Below, one piece after another: positions 24,366 through 33,364 of a stretch of 40,059 nt of DNA. Positions within the stretch are counted from its first letter, which is position 1, and each line of letters starts with the position of its first letter. This DNA comes from Mycolicibacter icosiumassiliensis (GTDB lineage Bacteria; Actinomycetota; Actinomycetes; Mycobacteriales; Mycobacteriaceae), in contig NZ_LT546166.1 in assembly GCF_900078685.2 (NCBI RefSeq), forward strand, positions 3,604,962 through 3,645,020, in the 5' to 3' direction. The notes beneath the pieces are model-generated. The model did not search any database. It was not told the DNA's origin and was given only the letters and a program-made list of their open reading frames with translations. A program made the translations under genes and the position numbers.

Positions 24366-27300
24366 ATGCTGGCTAACATGAGCGAACGCACGGACACGGC
24401 GAACTGGAGTGAGTTGGGCGTGAGCGAACTCCCGACCGGAACGGTGACGTTGCTGCTGGCCGACGTCGAGGGCTCCACGCAGCTCTGGGAGACCCAAGCC
24501 GAACGGATGACGGCTGCGATCGCGAGCCTGGACCGTACCCTCGCCGAAGTTCTCGCTGCCCATCACGGGGTGCGGCCGATCGAGCAGGGTGAGGGCGACA
24601 GCTTCGTGGCGGCGTTCGCCCGGGCCAGCGACGCCGTGGCCTGCGCCTTGGCATTGCAGCGTGCACCGCTGGCACCGATTCGGCTCCGGATCGGCCTGCA
24701 CAGCGGCGAGGTGCAGTTGCGCGGACAAACCAGTGAAGCGGGCAACTACATCGGGCCGACCATCAACCGCACCGCCCGCATCCGCGACTTGGGGCACGGC
24801 GGCCAAACCGTCCTCTCGGCAAGCACCGAAGCCCTCGTCATCGACCGGCTTCCGGCCGACACCTGGCTCATCGAGTTGGGCAGCTACCCGTTGCGTGGGC
24901 TGCCCCGGCCCGAGCGGGTGCTGCAACTGTGCCACCCGGATCTGCGCAACGACTTCCCGCCGCTGCGGGCATCCACGGCCGTCGCGTCTACGCATCTCCC
25001 CCCTCAGCTGACCAGCTTCATCGGACGTGGCGCCCAGATCGATGACGTGCGGACGCTGTTGGCCGACAACCGATTGGTCACGTTGACCGGTTCTGGTGGC
25101 GCGGGCAAGACCCGGCTGGCGGTCCAGATCGCCGGCCTGTTGGCGGACCAATTCGCCGACGGCATCTGGTATGTCGATCTGGCGCCGATCACCGATCCGG
25201 AGCTGGTGCCGATGATCGCGGCTCGGGCGCTGGGCCTGCCGGATCAGCCGGACCGCTCCGCGACGGACACCCTGATCCGCTGGATCGGCGAGCGCCACCT
25301 CCTAGTGGTGCTGGACAACTGCGAACACCTCCTCGACGCCTCCGCAGCGCTGCTGCTCGGCCTGCTCGGCGGCTGCCCACAAGTGGTCTTCCTGGCCACC
25401 AGCCGAGAACCGATCGCGGTGGACGGCGAGGTGGTCTGGCGAGTGCCCTCGCTGTCGCTGGCCGACGAATCGATCAGCTTGTTCACCGATCGAGCCCGCC
25501 ACGCCCGTCCGGACTTTCACGTCACCGACGACAACGCCGCCGCGATCGCAGAGATTTGCCGGCGACTCGATGGCATGCCGCTCGCGATCGAGCTCGCAGC
25601 CGCACGGGTGCGGGCGTTGTCGCTCGAGGAGATCCTCGAGGGGTTGCATGACCGGTTTCGGCTGCTGACCGGCGGTTCGCGTCGTGCGGTGCGTCGTCAG
25701 CAGACGTTGCACGCATCCGTCGACTGGTCGCACGCCCTGCTCACCGATCCTGAGCGGGTGTTGTTCCGGCGACTCGCCGCCTTCATGGACGGTTTCCATC
25801 TCAACGCCGCCCAGTTTGTGACCGGATGCGGATCCATTGCCAGCCATCAAGTGCTCGACCAACTCACCCTGTTGGTTGACAAGTCACTGGTGATTGCCGA
25901 AAAGACCGCCGGCCCAACGCGATACCGGATGCTGGAGATGGTGCGCCAGTATGCTCTGGAAAAGTTGGGCGAGTCCGGCGAAGCCGACGCCATCCGGGCC
26001 CGCCATCGCGACCACTACACCGCGATGGCAGCCGCGCTGGACAACCCGCCCCATGACGGCCACGAACTGATGCTGGCGAGAGCAGACGCCGAGATCGACA
26101 ATCTCCGTGCTGCTTTCGCGTGGAGCCAAGAGAACGACGAGGCTGAGCAGGCATTGGCTCTGGCGTCATACCTTCTTCCGCTCTGGCTGGGGCACGGCCG
26201 CATCGCCGAAGGGGTTACCTGGTTCGACACCGTGCTGCGCGACAGTGCGGCGCGGGGCATCGCGCTCGCTCGGCCGATACGGGCGCGGGCACTGGCCGAT
26301 CACGCGCTGCTCAACGCGTGGGGCCTGGCGTTGAACAGCTTGGACGAGGCGCAGGAGGCGGTCGCGATCGCACGCGAGCTGGATGATCAGGCGCTGCTGG
26401 CCCGGGCGTTGACCGCCTGCGTCAGCATTGCCGCCTACAAAGCCGACGTGGCGGCGCCGTATTTCGCCGAAGCGATCGAGCTCGCCCGCGCCCTGGATGA
26501 CCGCTGGCGGCTGAGCCAGATCCTCGGTTGGCAGACCTACGCGGCAGCAGTGACAGGTGACCTGAACGGCGCCGCCACGATCGGCCAACAGGGGCGCGAG
26601 CTCGCCGATTCCCTTGGTGACCAGTTCAACTCGCGCTACTGCCGCAACTGGCAAGGAATGGCACGCTACATGCTGGGCGACCTGGCCGGGGAGGTCGCGC
26701 GCTGCCAGGAGATGATCGTGGAGGCGGATGGCGCCGCAGACCTGCTCAACCGGTTCCTGGGCCTGCAGAACCTGGCGCTGGCGTCGGCCTTTCGGGGCGA
26801 GATCGGTCCAGCCGAAGACGCGTTGGAGGCGTTGATCGAGACCGGCGCCGAACTCAGCGGCGTGCACGAGGGCGTCGCCCATATGGCGGTGGGATTCGTG
26901 GCGTTGGCCCGCGGCGACGCGGCCGCGGCAGCAGTGGCGCACCAGCGGATGTGGCATCACATCGGCGTCTACAGCCAGATCGCCGCGATATTCCGTTGGT
27001 GCCGAGCCGAGACCGCAGCGGCACTGGGCGATCTGGCTGCCGCTGCGCAATGGGCCGACGACGGCGTCGCCGCCACGACGGGGTGGTACCGAATGATGGG
27101 ACTCGTTCCGCGTGCGCGCGTTGCGATTGCCCAGGGCGAACCCGAGCGGGCCGAGCGCGACCTCTACGAAGCGCTCGCGATCGCCGCCGACATCAAGGCA
27201 CAGACCGGGGTTCCGGAGATTTTCGAGTGCCTGGCCGCCACAGCCTCGCGCGCCGGCAGCACCCAGGAAGCCGCCCGACTGTTCGGCGTCGCCGACGGAA

Positions 27301-27683
27301 TCCGGCGACGCACCGGCGCCGTCCGATTGAAAATCCATGACGCCGACTGGCACGCCTGGCTGACCGCGCTGCGGGATTCGATGGACGACAACGACTTTGA
27401 CTCCGCCTGGGCCGAAGGCGCCGCGTTGTCCACCGCGGACGCCATCGGCTACGCCCTGCGCGGTCGTGGCGAACGCAAACGCCCCGCCAACGGTTGGGGC
27501 TCACTCACCCCGACCGAGCTCGACGTCGCTCGACTGGTCAGCGAAGGACTGCCGAACAAGGACATTGCCGCTCGGCTCTTCGTCTCGCCGCGCACCGTGC
27601 AGACGCATCTGACCCACGTCTACACCAAGCTCGGGCTCACCTCCCGAGTGCAGCTCGCACAGGAAGTCGCCCGCCGGGTTTAA
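24366..27683 (+). CDS. Adenylate cyclase/NTPase/LuxR-HTH multidomain regulator (Rv0386-like), 1105 aa
   Basis: N-terminal class III cyclase domain (residues about 22-190): LLLADVEGSTQLWE gives metal Asp33, EQGEGDSF gives Asp78, and GNYIGPTINRTARI gives the transition-state pair Asn134/Arg138. Gln74 and Asn127 replace the usual Lys-Asp purine-specifying pair, exactly the Gln/Asn pair described for M. tuberculosis Rv0386. A STAND/AfsR-type NTPase follows: Walker A GSGGAGKTR at 242-250, Walker B LLVVLDNCEHLL, GMPLAIELAAARVRAL. Next is a long TPR-like helical region (about 560-1000). The C-terminal LuxR HTH (about 1045-1100) reads LTPTELDVARLVSEGLPNKD, then IAARLFVSPRTVQTHLTHVY. The ATG at 24366 is used; ATG 24378 is possible. 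It converges on mdh with only 4 bp between stops. Likely a signal-responsive transcription factor with weak cAMP synthesis. Confidence 0.92.
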   Translation: MLANMSERTDTANWSELGVSELPTGTVTLLLADVEGSTQLWETQAERMTAAIASLDRTLAEVLAAHHGVRPIEQGEGDSFVAAFARASDAVACALALQRAPLAPIRLRIGLHSGEVQLRGQTSEAGNYIGPTINRTARIRDLGHGGQTVLSASTEALVIDRLPADTWLIELGSYPLRGLPRPERVLQLCHPDLRNDFPPLRASTAVASTHLPPQLTSFIGRGAQIDDVRTLLADNRLVTLTGSGGAGKTRLAVQIAGLLADQFADGIWYVDLAPITDPELVPMIAARALGLPDQPDRSATDTLIRWIGERHLLVVLDNCEHLLDASAALLLGLLGGCPQVVFLATSREPIAVDGEVVWRVPSLSLADESISLFTDRARHARPDFHVTDDNAAAIAEICRRLDGMPLAIELAAARVRALSLEEILEGLHDRFRLLTGGSRRAVRRQQTLHASVDWSHALLTDPERVLFRRLAAFMDGFHLNAAQFVTGCGSIASHQVLDQLTLLVDKSLVIAEKTAGPTRYRMLEMVRQYALEKLGESGEADAIRARHRDHYTAMAAALDNPPHDGHELMLARADAEIDNLRAAFAWSQENDEAEQALALASYLLPLWLGHGRIAEGVTWFDTVLRDSAARGIALARPIRARALADHALLNAWGLALNSLDEAQEAVAIARELDDQALLARALTACVSIAAYKADVAAPYFAEAIELARALDDRWRLSQILGWQTYAAAVTGDLNGAATIGQQGRELADSLGDQFNSRYCRNWQGMARYMLGDLAGEVARCQEMIVEADGAADLLNRFLGLQNLALASAFRGEIGPAEDALEALIETGAELSGVHEGVAHMAVGFVALARGDAAAAAVAHQRMWHHIGVYSQIAAIFRWCRAETAAALGDLAAAAQWADDGVAATTGWYRMMGLVPRARVAIAQGEPERAERDLYEALAIAADIKAQTGVPEIFECLAATASRAGSTQEAARLFGVADGIRRRTGAVRLKIHDADWHAWLTALRDSMDDNDFDSAWAEGAALSTADAIGYALRGRGERKRPANGWGSLTPTELDVARLVSEGLPNKDIAARLFVSPRTVQTHLTHVYTKLGLTSRVQLAQEVARRV

Positions 27684-27687
27684 CGCC

Positions 27688-28677
27688 TCAGATCAGGCCC
27701 AGCCCAGTGACCGCTTCGCGCTCCTCGGCCAGCTCAGCGGTCGAGGCGTCGATCCGGCTGCGGGAGAAGTCGTCGATCTCCAGGCCCTGCACGATGCTCC
27801 AGTCGCCACCGGACGTGGTGACCGGGAACGACGAGATCAGACCCTCGGGCACACCGTAGGAGCCGTCGGAAACCACGGCCATCGACACCCAGTCACCGTC
27901 CGCGCTGCCCAGCAGCCAGTCGCGGGCGGCGTCGACGGTGGCCGACGCCGCGGAGGCCGCCGACGAGGCGCCTCGCGCGTCGATGATCGCCGCGCCACGC
28001 TTGGCGACGGTGGGGATGAAGTCGTTCTCGATCCAGGCCTGGTCGCCGAGCACCTCGGCGGCGTTACGCCCGCCGACCTCGGCGTGGAACACGTCCGGGT
28101 ACTGGCTCGCGGAGTGATTGCCCCAGATCGTCATCTTCTTGACGTCGGTGACCTTGGCGCCGGTCTTGGCGGCCAGCTGCGAGATGGCCCGGTTGTGGTC
28201 CAGGCGGGTCAGCGCGGAGAAGCGCTCGTTGGGGATGTCGGGGGCGTTGGTCATCGCGATCAGCGCGTTGGTGTTGGCCGGGTTGCCGGTCACACCCACC
28301 CGGATGTCGGAGGCCGCGACCGCGTTGAGGGCCTTGCCCTGCGCGGTGAAGATCGCACCGTTGGCTTCCAGCAGGTCGCTGCGCTCCATGCCCGGGCCAC
28401 GCGGGCGGGCGCCGACCAGCAGCGCCAGGTTGACGCCGTCGAAGATCTTGTTTGCGTCCGAGCCGATCTGCACACCCGACAGCAGCGGGAAGGCACAGTC
28501 GTCGAGCTCCATGACGACACCCTCGAGCGCCTTGAGGGCGGGCTCGATCTCCAGCAGGCGCAGTTCGATCGGCCGGTCGGGGCCCAGCAGCGAGCCGCTG
28601 GCAAGGCGGAACAACAGGCTGTAGCCGATCTGGCCGGCGGCGCCGGTGACGGCCACCTTGAGTGGGGTTTTGCTCAC
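27688..28677 (-). CDS. mdh: Malate dehydrogenase, 329 aa
   Basis: NAD-dependent malate/oxaloacetate interconversion in the TCA cycle. The GTG at 28677 (MSKTPLKVAVTG) has GGAG upstream and gives 329 aa, the size of the M. tuberculosis enzyme; the frame runs further upstream without need. Motifs: GAAGQIGYSLLFRLASG (NAD-binding GxxGxxG), VGARPRGPGMERSDLL (substrate Arg loop), GNPANTNALIAM, TRLDHNRAISQLAAKTG (catalytic Asp and Arg), IWGNHSASQYPD (catalytic His). The C-terminal GSYGVPEGLISSFPVTTSG is typical of the LDH-like type-2 MDH. It diverges from corA over 173 bp and lies close to malic enzyme and kgd. Confidence 0.97.
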   Translation of the reverse strand: MSKTPLKVAVTGAAGQIGYSLLFRLASGSLLGPDRPIELRLLEIEPALKALEGVVMELDDCAFPLLSGVQIGSDANKIFDGVNLALLVGARPRGPGMERSDLLEANGAIFTAQGKALNAVAASDIRVGVTGNPANTNALIAMTNAPDIPNERFSALTRLDHNRAISQLAAKTGAKVTDVKKMTIWGNHSASQYPDVFHAEVGGRNAAEVLGDQAWIENDFIPTVAKRGAAIIDARGASSAASAASATVDAARDWLLGSADGDWVSMAVVSDGSYGVPEGLISSFPVTTSGGDWSIVQGLEIDDFSRSRIDASTAELAEEREAVTGLGLI

Positions 28678-28850
28678 GTCAAGTGCTCCTCGAACGAGTT
28701 CGGCTGGTCTGGCTTTGGTCCGGGTCGAAACTAGCGCACCGGCGTCGTCACCGAAACTTCGGGACCTCCAGCCCACAGTCGCGCTAACCGTGCACGTTGG
28801 CGCCAGACGCGTAGCATTTCACCGGCACCTGCGCCGGAGGGAGAGCGGCC

Positions 28851-29885
28851 ATGACGGCGTTGCAAGACCCCACACCCCGCGTGCTGGTCGACTGCGGTGT
28901 CTATGCAGACGGCGAGCGGATTCCCGGCGAGTTCACCCCGGCCGGAGCGCGGGCTAAGGTACGCGAGATCGAGGCCGGTGGCCGCGAAGCGTTCGTCTGG
29001 GTCGGCCTACACGAACCGGGCGACGCCCAGATGCAGGGCGTGGCCGCCACCTTCCAACTACACCCGTTGTCCGTCGAAGACGCCGTTCAGGCACATCAGC
29101 GGCCCAAACTGGAGCGCTACGACGACACCCTGTTCCTGGTGCTCAAGACCGTCAACTACGTCGCGCATGAGTCGGCGGTGCTGCCGCGCGAGATCGTCGA
29201 AACCGGCGAGATCATGATCTTCGTCGGCAAGAACTTCGTGGTCACCGTCCGGCACGGTGAACACAGCGGTCTGGCCGCAGTCCGCAAAAAAATGGACGCC
29301 GATCCCGAGCAGATGCGGCTGGGCCCGTTCGCGGTGATGCATGCCATCGCCGACTACGTGGTGGACCGCTACGTCGAGGTGACCAATCTCATGGAAAGCG
29401 ACATCGACGTCATCGAGGAGGTGGCGTTCGCGCCGGGCACCCGTACCGATGTCGAACCGATCTACCAGATCAAGCGCGAGGTCGTCGAGCTGCGCCGTGC
29501 CGTCGCGCCGCTGACCGTGCCGTTTGAGCGGATGCAGACCGACTACCGGGATCTGATCTCCAAAGAGGTCCGGCGTTACCTGCGCGACGTGGCCGACCAC
29601 CAGACCCGCGCCGCCGAGCAGATCGCCGGATACGACGAGCTGCTCAGCTCGCTGGTGCAGGCCGCGCTGGCGCGAGTGGGCATGCAGCAGAACACCGACA
29701 TGCGCAAGATGTCGGCCTGGGCCGGCATCATCGCCGTGCCTACCATGATCGCCGGCATCTACGGCATGAATTTCGATCGCATGCCGGTACTGCACTGGGC
29801 GTTCGGCTATCCGGCGGTGGTGACGGGAATGTGTGTGATCTCCGCGGTGCTCTACCGCGCGTTCCGCCGCAACGGCTGGCTCTGA
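28851..29885 (+). CDS. corA: CorA-type divalent-cation channel, 344 aa
   Basis: Magnesium/cobalt uptake channel of the inner membrane. The ATG at 28851 is preceded by GGAGGGAG. The large N-terminal cytoplasmic domain includes FVWVGLHEPGDAQMQGVA, HPLSVEDAVQAHQRPKLERY, and ETGEIMIFVGKNFVVTVRHG. A long stalk helix leads to TM1 (MSAWAGIIAVPTMIAGIYGM) with the family signature YGMNFDRMP (GMN selectivity loop), then TM2 and a basic end (YRAFRRNGWL). The gene is the Rv1239c counterpart. Its stop is 9 bp from the convergent SUFU-domain gene. Confidence 0.95.
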   Translation: MTALQDPTPRVLVDCGVYADGERIPGEFTPAGARAKVREIEAGGREAFVWVGLHEPGDAQMQGVAATFQLHPLSVEDAVQAHQRPKLERYDDTLFLVLKTVNYVAHESAVLPREIVETGEIMIFVGKNFVVTVRHGEHSGLAAVRKKMDADPEQMRLGPFAVMHAIADYVVDRYVEVTNLMESDIDVIEEVAFAPGTRTDVEPIYQIKREVVELRRAVAPLTVPFERMQTDYRDLISKEVRRYLRDVADHQTRAAEQIAGYDELLSSLVQAALARVGMQQNTDMRKMSAWAGIIAVPTMIAGIYGMNFDRMPVLHWAFGYPAVVTGMCVISAVLYRAFRRNGWL

Positions 29886-29886
29886 G

Positions 29887-29908
29887 CCGACCCCTTATTG
29901 GGGCTCGG
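29887..29908. terminator. Hairpin shared by convergent corA and SUFU-domain genes
   Basis: CCGACCCC (29887-29894) and GGGGCTCGG (29900-29908) pair with one bulged base around the loop TTATT. The hairpin sits in and around the 9-bp gap between the two stop codons; the stop of the minus-strand gene lies in the loop. A bidirectional terminator is likely. Confidence 0.5.
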
Positions 29909-30497
29909 AGGCGCGGCGCAACGGGTCGAAGACGTCCACGCCGTCCGAGCGCCAGGCCTCGCGCATCGCCTCCGCGCCCTTGAGCCGCACCCACGCCGCC
30001 TCGGTCGCGGTGATCGGGGTGGCCGACAAGAACCGCACCGGCTCCCGCGGCGGCGCCAGCGTCACCTCGGCGATGTCGCTGTCACCCAGCAACACCGCGG
30101 TGAACGGCACCGGACCAGACGGCCCGGTCCACAACGGCCCCCCGAGGTCGATCAGCGCATCGGGCGCCAGCACCACCCCTTCGACCACCGGCGCGGCCGC
30201 AACCGCGGCGAGACTGCGGGCCAGCCCGGTGTCAGAACCCGAGGAGCGCAGGCTCACAACGATTTCGGCGCGGGGGCCGTGCACCGGATCGGCCAAGAGC
30301 TGCCCGGGGTCACCCATGGAGTGGCGCGAGCAACCCGCCGAGACGTAATGCACCATCCGGTCGGGTCCTGGCCCGAACCGCAACACCTCGATGGGCTCGA
30401 CACCCAGAAACGTCACCCGCGCCGTGTCGGGCTCGGCGGCGACGTCCGCGAAGTGCCGCAGAACATGCTCACGCACCCGGTCCAGATCGTCGCTCAT
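29895..30497 (-). CDS. Suppressor-of-fused (SUFU) domain protein, 200 aa
   Basis: Small soluble protein of the SUFU-like family, functionally undefined in bacteria. The start is an ATG at 30497 directly at the sugC stop (TGATG); a GTG at 30500 overlaps it by 4 bp (GTGA) and is equally possible. Features: RVREHVLRHFADVAAEPDTA, IEVLRFGPGPDRMVHYVSAG, CSRHSMGDPGQLLADPVHGP, RAEIVVSLRSSG, then FTAVLLGDSDIAEVTLAPPR and FLSATPITATEAAWVRLKGA. The YVSAGCSxxxM and E(I/L)xxSLR elements are the SUFU-domain pattern as I recall it. The overlap with sugC places it at the end of the lpqY-sugABC operon, so it may be co-produced with the trehalose importer. Confidence 0.78.
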   Translation of the reverse strand: MSDDLDRVREHVLRHFADVAAEPDTARVTFLGVEPIEVLRFGPGPDRMVHYVSAGCSRHSMGDPGQLLADPVHGPRAEIVVSLRSSGSDTGLARSLAAVAAAPVVEGVVLAPDALIDLGGPLWTGPSGPVPFTAVLLGDSDIAEVTLAPPREPVRFLSATPITATEAAWVRLKGAEAMREAWRSDGVDVFDPLRRASEPQ

Positions 30498-31654
30498 CAC
30501 GCGGCCGGCGGCACGGTCAGGTTCACCCCGGTCTTGGCGTCGAACACGACCACCTTGTCAGGGTCCAGTGCCAGCTCGATCGGCTGCCCACCGGCCGCCT
30601 TCGACGCAGCGGGAACCCTGGCCACCAGATCGTTTTCGGCTGGCGCGTCGGCGGATTCGTTCGGGGTGAAATACAGGTACTTGTCGGCGCCCAGCGATTC
30701 GACGAGGTCGACGCGGGCCGCGAACTTCACCGCGCGGCCACGCTGTGCGGCGTCGGTAACAGCGGCGTCGAGAAGCGCGGCGTCGCCCAAATGCTCCGGG
30801 CGTACCCCGATGACCACCTCACCGCCGGCCGGCGCGGGATGCTTGCCGATCGACGCGCGTGTCGCCGCATCGAGCGGTACCTCACCGATGGGCAGTCGTG
30901 CGCCGGTCGCGGTCAGCGTGCCCGGGAAGAAGTTCATCGCCGGAGAGCCGACGAAACCGGCGACGAACAGGTTGGCGGGGCGCTCGTAGAGTTCCTCGGG
31001 CGTGCCGACCTGATGGGCGATCCCACCGTGCATCACCACTACCCGGTCCCCGAGCGTCATCGCCTCGGTCTGGTCGTGCGTGACGTAGACGGTGGTGGTG
31101 CCCAGCCTGCGCTGCAGCCGGGCGATCTCACTGCGCATCTGCACCCGCAGCTTGGCATCCAGATTCGACAGCGGTTCGTCCATCAGAAATGCCTTGGGGT
31201 GCCGCACAATCGCCCGGCCCATCGCGACCCGTTGGCGCTGGCCGCCGGAGAGCTGCGACGGCTTGCGATCCAGCAGAGCCGTCAAGTCGAGGATTTCGGC
31301 GACCTCGGCTACCTTCTCGGCGATCTGCGGCTTCTTCATCTTGGCCAGGGTCAACGGGAACGCGATGTTGCCCCGCACCGTCATATGTGGGTAGAGCGCG
31401 TAGGACTGAAACACCATGGCGATGTCGCGGTCCTTGGGCGCCCGCTCGTTGACGCGTACACCCCCGATGCGCAACTCCCCCGACGAGATCTCCTCCAGGC
31501 CGGCGATCATGTTCAGCGTGGTGGATTTTCCGCAGCCGGAGGGCCCCACCAGAATGATGAACTCGCCGTCGGCGATGCTCAGCGACAGATCCTTCACCGC
31601 CACTGCGCCATCGGGGTAGCTCTTGGAGATGTGGAGGAGTTCGATCTCTGCCAT
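30497..31654 (-). CDS. sugC: Trehalose ABC importer ATP-binding protein SugC, 385 aa
   Basis: ATPase of the LpqY-SugABC importer that recovers trehalose released by the antigen-85 mycolyltransferases. Motifs: Walker A GPSGCGKST (about residues 37-45), Q-loop MVFQSYALYPHM, signature LSGGQRQRVAMGRAIVRHPK, Walker B AFLMDEPLSNLD, and H-loop VYVTHDQTEAMTLGD. The C-terminal TOBE/MalK-type regulatory domain carries VIGVRPEHLGDAALLDA. The size is typical for MalK-like proteins. Four bases separate its ATG (31654) from the sugB stop. Confidence 0.96.
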   Translation of the reverse strand: MAEIELLHISKSYPDGAVAVKDLSLSIADGEFIILVGPSGCGKSTTLNMIAGLEEISSGELRIGGVRVNERAPKDRDIAMVFQSYALYPHMTVRGNIAFPLTLAKMKKPQIAEKVAEVAEILDLTALLDRKPSQLSGGQRQRVAMGRAIVRHPKAFLMDEPLSNLDAKLRVQMRSEIARLQRRLGTTTVYVTHDQTEAMTLGDRVVVMHGGIAHQVGTPEELYERPANLFVAGFVGSPAMNFFPGTLTATGARLPIGEVPLDAATRASIGKHPAPAGGEVVIGVRPEHLGDAALLDAAVTDAAQRGRAVKFAARVDLVESLGADKYLYFTPNESADAPAENDLVARVPAASKAAGGQPIELALDPDKVVVFDAKTGVNLTVPPAA

Positions 31655-31658
31655 CGGC

Positions 31659-32486
31659 CTATCCCTTCACCGCGCCGGAGGTCAGTCCCGCCACGATCCG
31701 TCGTTGGAAGATTAGAACAAAGACGATGATCGGCACGGTGATCACCATTGCGCCCGCCGCGATCGATCCGGTCGGCTCCTCGAATTGCGAACTGCCGGTG
31801 AAGTTGGCGATCGCCACCGGCGCGGTGACCGACGCCTTGGTCGCGGTCAGCGACAACGCCAACAGCAGGTCGTTCCAGGCGAAGATGAAGACCAGAATCG
31901 CGGCGGTGACGATGCCCGGCGCCGCCAGCGGCGCAATCACCTTGCGGAACGCCTGACCGGGGGTGGCGCCGTCCATCTTGGCGGCCTTCTCCAGGTCCCA
32001 CGGGATCTCTTGGAAAAACGCCGAGAGGGTGTAGATCGCCAGCGGCAGCGCGAAGGTGATGTAGGGGATGATCAACCCCAACCAGGTGTCGAACAGCCCG
32101 GTGGCTCGCTCGATGTTGAAAATCGGTGTCACCAGCGATATCTGGGGGAACATCGCGATCAGCAGCGCCGCCCCGACCAGCAGCCGTTTAACGGGGAAGT
32201 CCAGGCGGGCCACCGCGTAGGCGGCCATCGCGCCGATCACCACCGCGATCACCGTGGTGATCAGACCGATGCCCACCGAGTTGATCAGCGCCGAGCCGAA
32301 GACGTCGCCGGCGAAGATGCCGCGGTAGTTGTCCAGGGTCACCGTGGACGGAATCAACTTGCCGTCCTTGACCGTTGAGGTGGGTTTGAGGGACAGCGAG
32401 AAGATCCACAGCACCGGGACCAGTGCGTAGAGCACCACGGCCAGGTCGATGATCAGCCACGCGGTGCGGCGGCGAAGCTCGGTCAT
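31659..32486 (-). CDS. sugB: Trehalose ABC importer permease SugB, 275 aa
   Basis: MalG-type inner-membrane permease. The ATG at 32486 overlaps the sugA stop (ATGA), fixing the start although the frame is open to 33161. Six membrane helices: WLIIDLAVVLYALVPVLWIF first, then INSVGIGLITTVIAVVIGAM. The cytoplasmic EAA loop that contacts the ATPase is EKAAKMDGATPGQAFRKVIA. The end AGLTSGAVKG is characteristic of MalG-like permeases. It works with SugA, SugC and LpqY. Confidence 0.95.
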   Translation of the reverse strand: MTELRRRTAWLIIDLAVVLYALVPVLWIFSLSLKPTSTVKDGKLIPSTVTLDNYRGIFAGDVFGSALINSVGIGLITTVIAVVIGAMAAYAVARLDFPVKRLLVGAALLIAMFPQISLVTPIFNIERATGLFDTWLGLIIPYITFALPLAIYTLSAFFQEIPWDLEKAAKMDGATPGQAFRKVIAPLAAPGIVTAAILVFIFAWNDLLLALSLTATKASVTAPVAIANFTGSSQFEEPTGSIAAGAMVITVPIIVFVLIFQRRIVAGLTSGAVKG

Positions 32487-33364
32487 TGCTGGCTCGATCC
32501 CGGTGCCGCGGCGCCGAACACTTTGACGAACACCCACGCGATCAGCGCCACGCAGATGAAGATCAACACCGAGATCGCCGACCCCAAGCCCACGTTGAAT
32601 CCCTTGAACAGGTTGTCGTAGCCCAGGATCGACACCGAGCCGGTGCTGTTGGAGCCGTTGGTGAGCACGTAGATGTTGTCGAAGATCCGAAACGCGTCCA
32701 GCGTGCGGAACAGCAATGCCACCAGGATCGCCGGTTTCATCATCGGCAGAATGATGGTGACCAGGCGCCGCCAGGCGCCGGCACCGTCCATCTGTGCTGC
32801 CTTGAGCAGTTCGTCGGGCACCAGGGCCAGCCCGGCCAGCAACAGCAGCGCCATGAACGGCGTCGTCTTCCACACCTCGGCCAGCACCACGATCCCCAGC
32901 GACGGCAGCTGATGGGTCAGCGGCGCACTGCCGGTCGGCAGCAGATTGGCCAGGTAACCGGTCCCCGGAGTCCAGGCGTAATACCAGCTGTAGGCGGCCG
33001 CGACGGTGACGATGCCGTAGGGCACCAGTACCGCCGTGCGCACCATGCCCTTGGCGAACAGGCTGCGGTGCATCACCAGTGCCAGTGCCAGGCCGAAGAC
33101 GAATTCGAAGGCCACCGAGACCACCGTGATACCCAGTGTCACCGCGAACGCGGTCCACCAATAGGAGTCGGTCAGGGTGGTCTGATAGTTGGCCAGGCCG
33201 ACGAACGCGGTGTCCTCGGGGGTGGCCAAGTTGTAGCGCAGCAGGCTCAACCAGATCGCGTAACCGATCGGATAGGCCGTCACGGCCAGCATCAGGATCA
33301 CCGCCGGCGCGACCAGTGCCACCGCGAGCCGGCGCTGTGAACGGACGTCATCGGCGTGGGTCAC
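32483..33364 (-). CDS. sugA: Trehalose ABC importer permease SugA, 293 aa
   Basis: MalF-type permease. The GTG at 33364 overlaps the lpqY stop (GTGA). Helices include LAVALVAPAVILMLAVTAYP and IGYAIWLSLLRYN, then WWTAFAVTLGITVVSVAFEF. The EAA loop is LLKAAQMDGAGAWRRLVTII, and a C-terminal helix is SVLIFICVALIAWVFVKVFG. The homologous M. tuberculosis protein (Rv1236) is of similar length. All four importer genes overlap or nearly abut, indicating one operon with translational coupling. Confidence 0.95.
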   Translation of the reverse strand: MTHADDVRSQRRLAVALVAPAVILMLAVTAYPIGYAIWLSLLRYNLATPEDTAFVGLANYQTTLTDSYWWTAFAVTLGITVVSVAFEFVFGLALALVMHRSLFAKGMVRTAVLVPYGIVTVAAAYSWYYAWTPGTGYLANLLPTGSAPLTHQLPSLGIVVLAEVWKTTPFMALLLLAGLALVPDELLKAAQMDGAGAWRRLVTIILPMMKPAILVALLFRTLDAFRIFDNIYVLTNGSNSTGSVSILGYDNLFKGFNVGLGSAISVLIFICVALIAWVFVKVFGAAAPGSSQQ

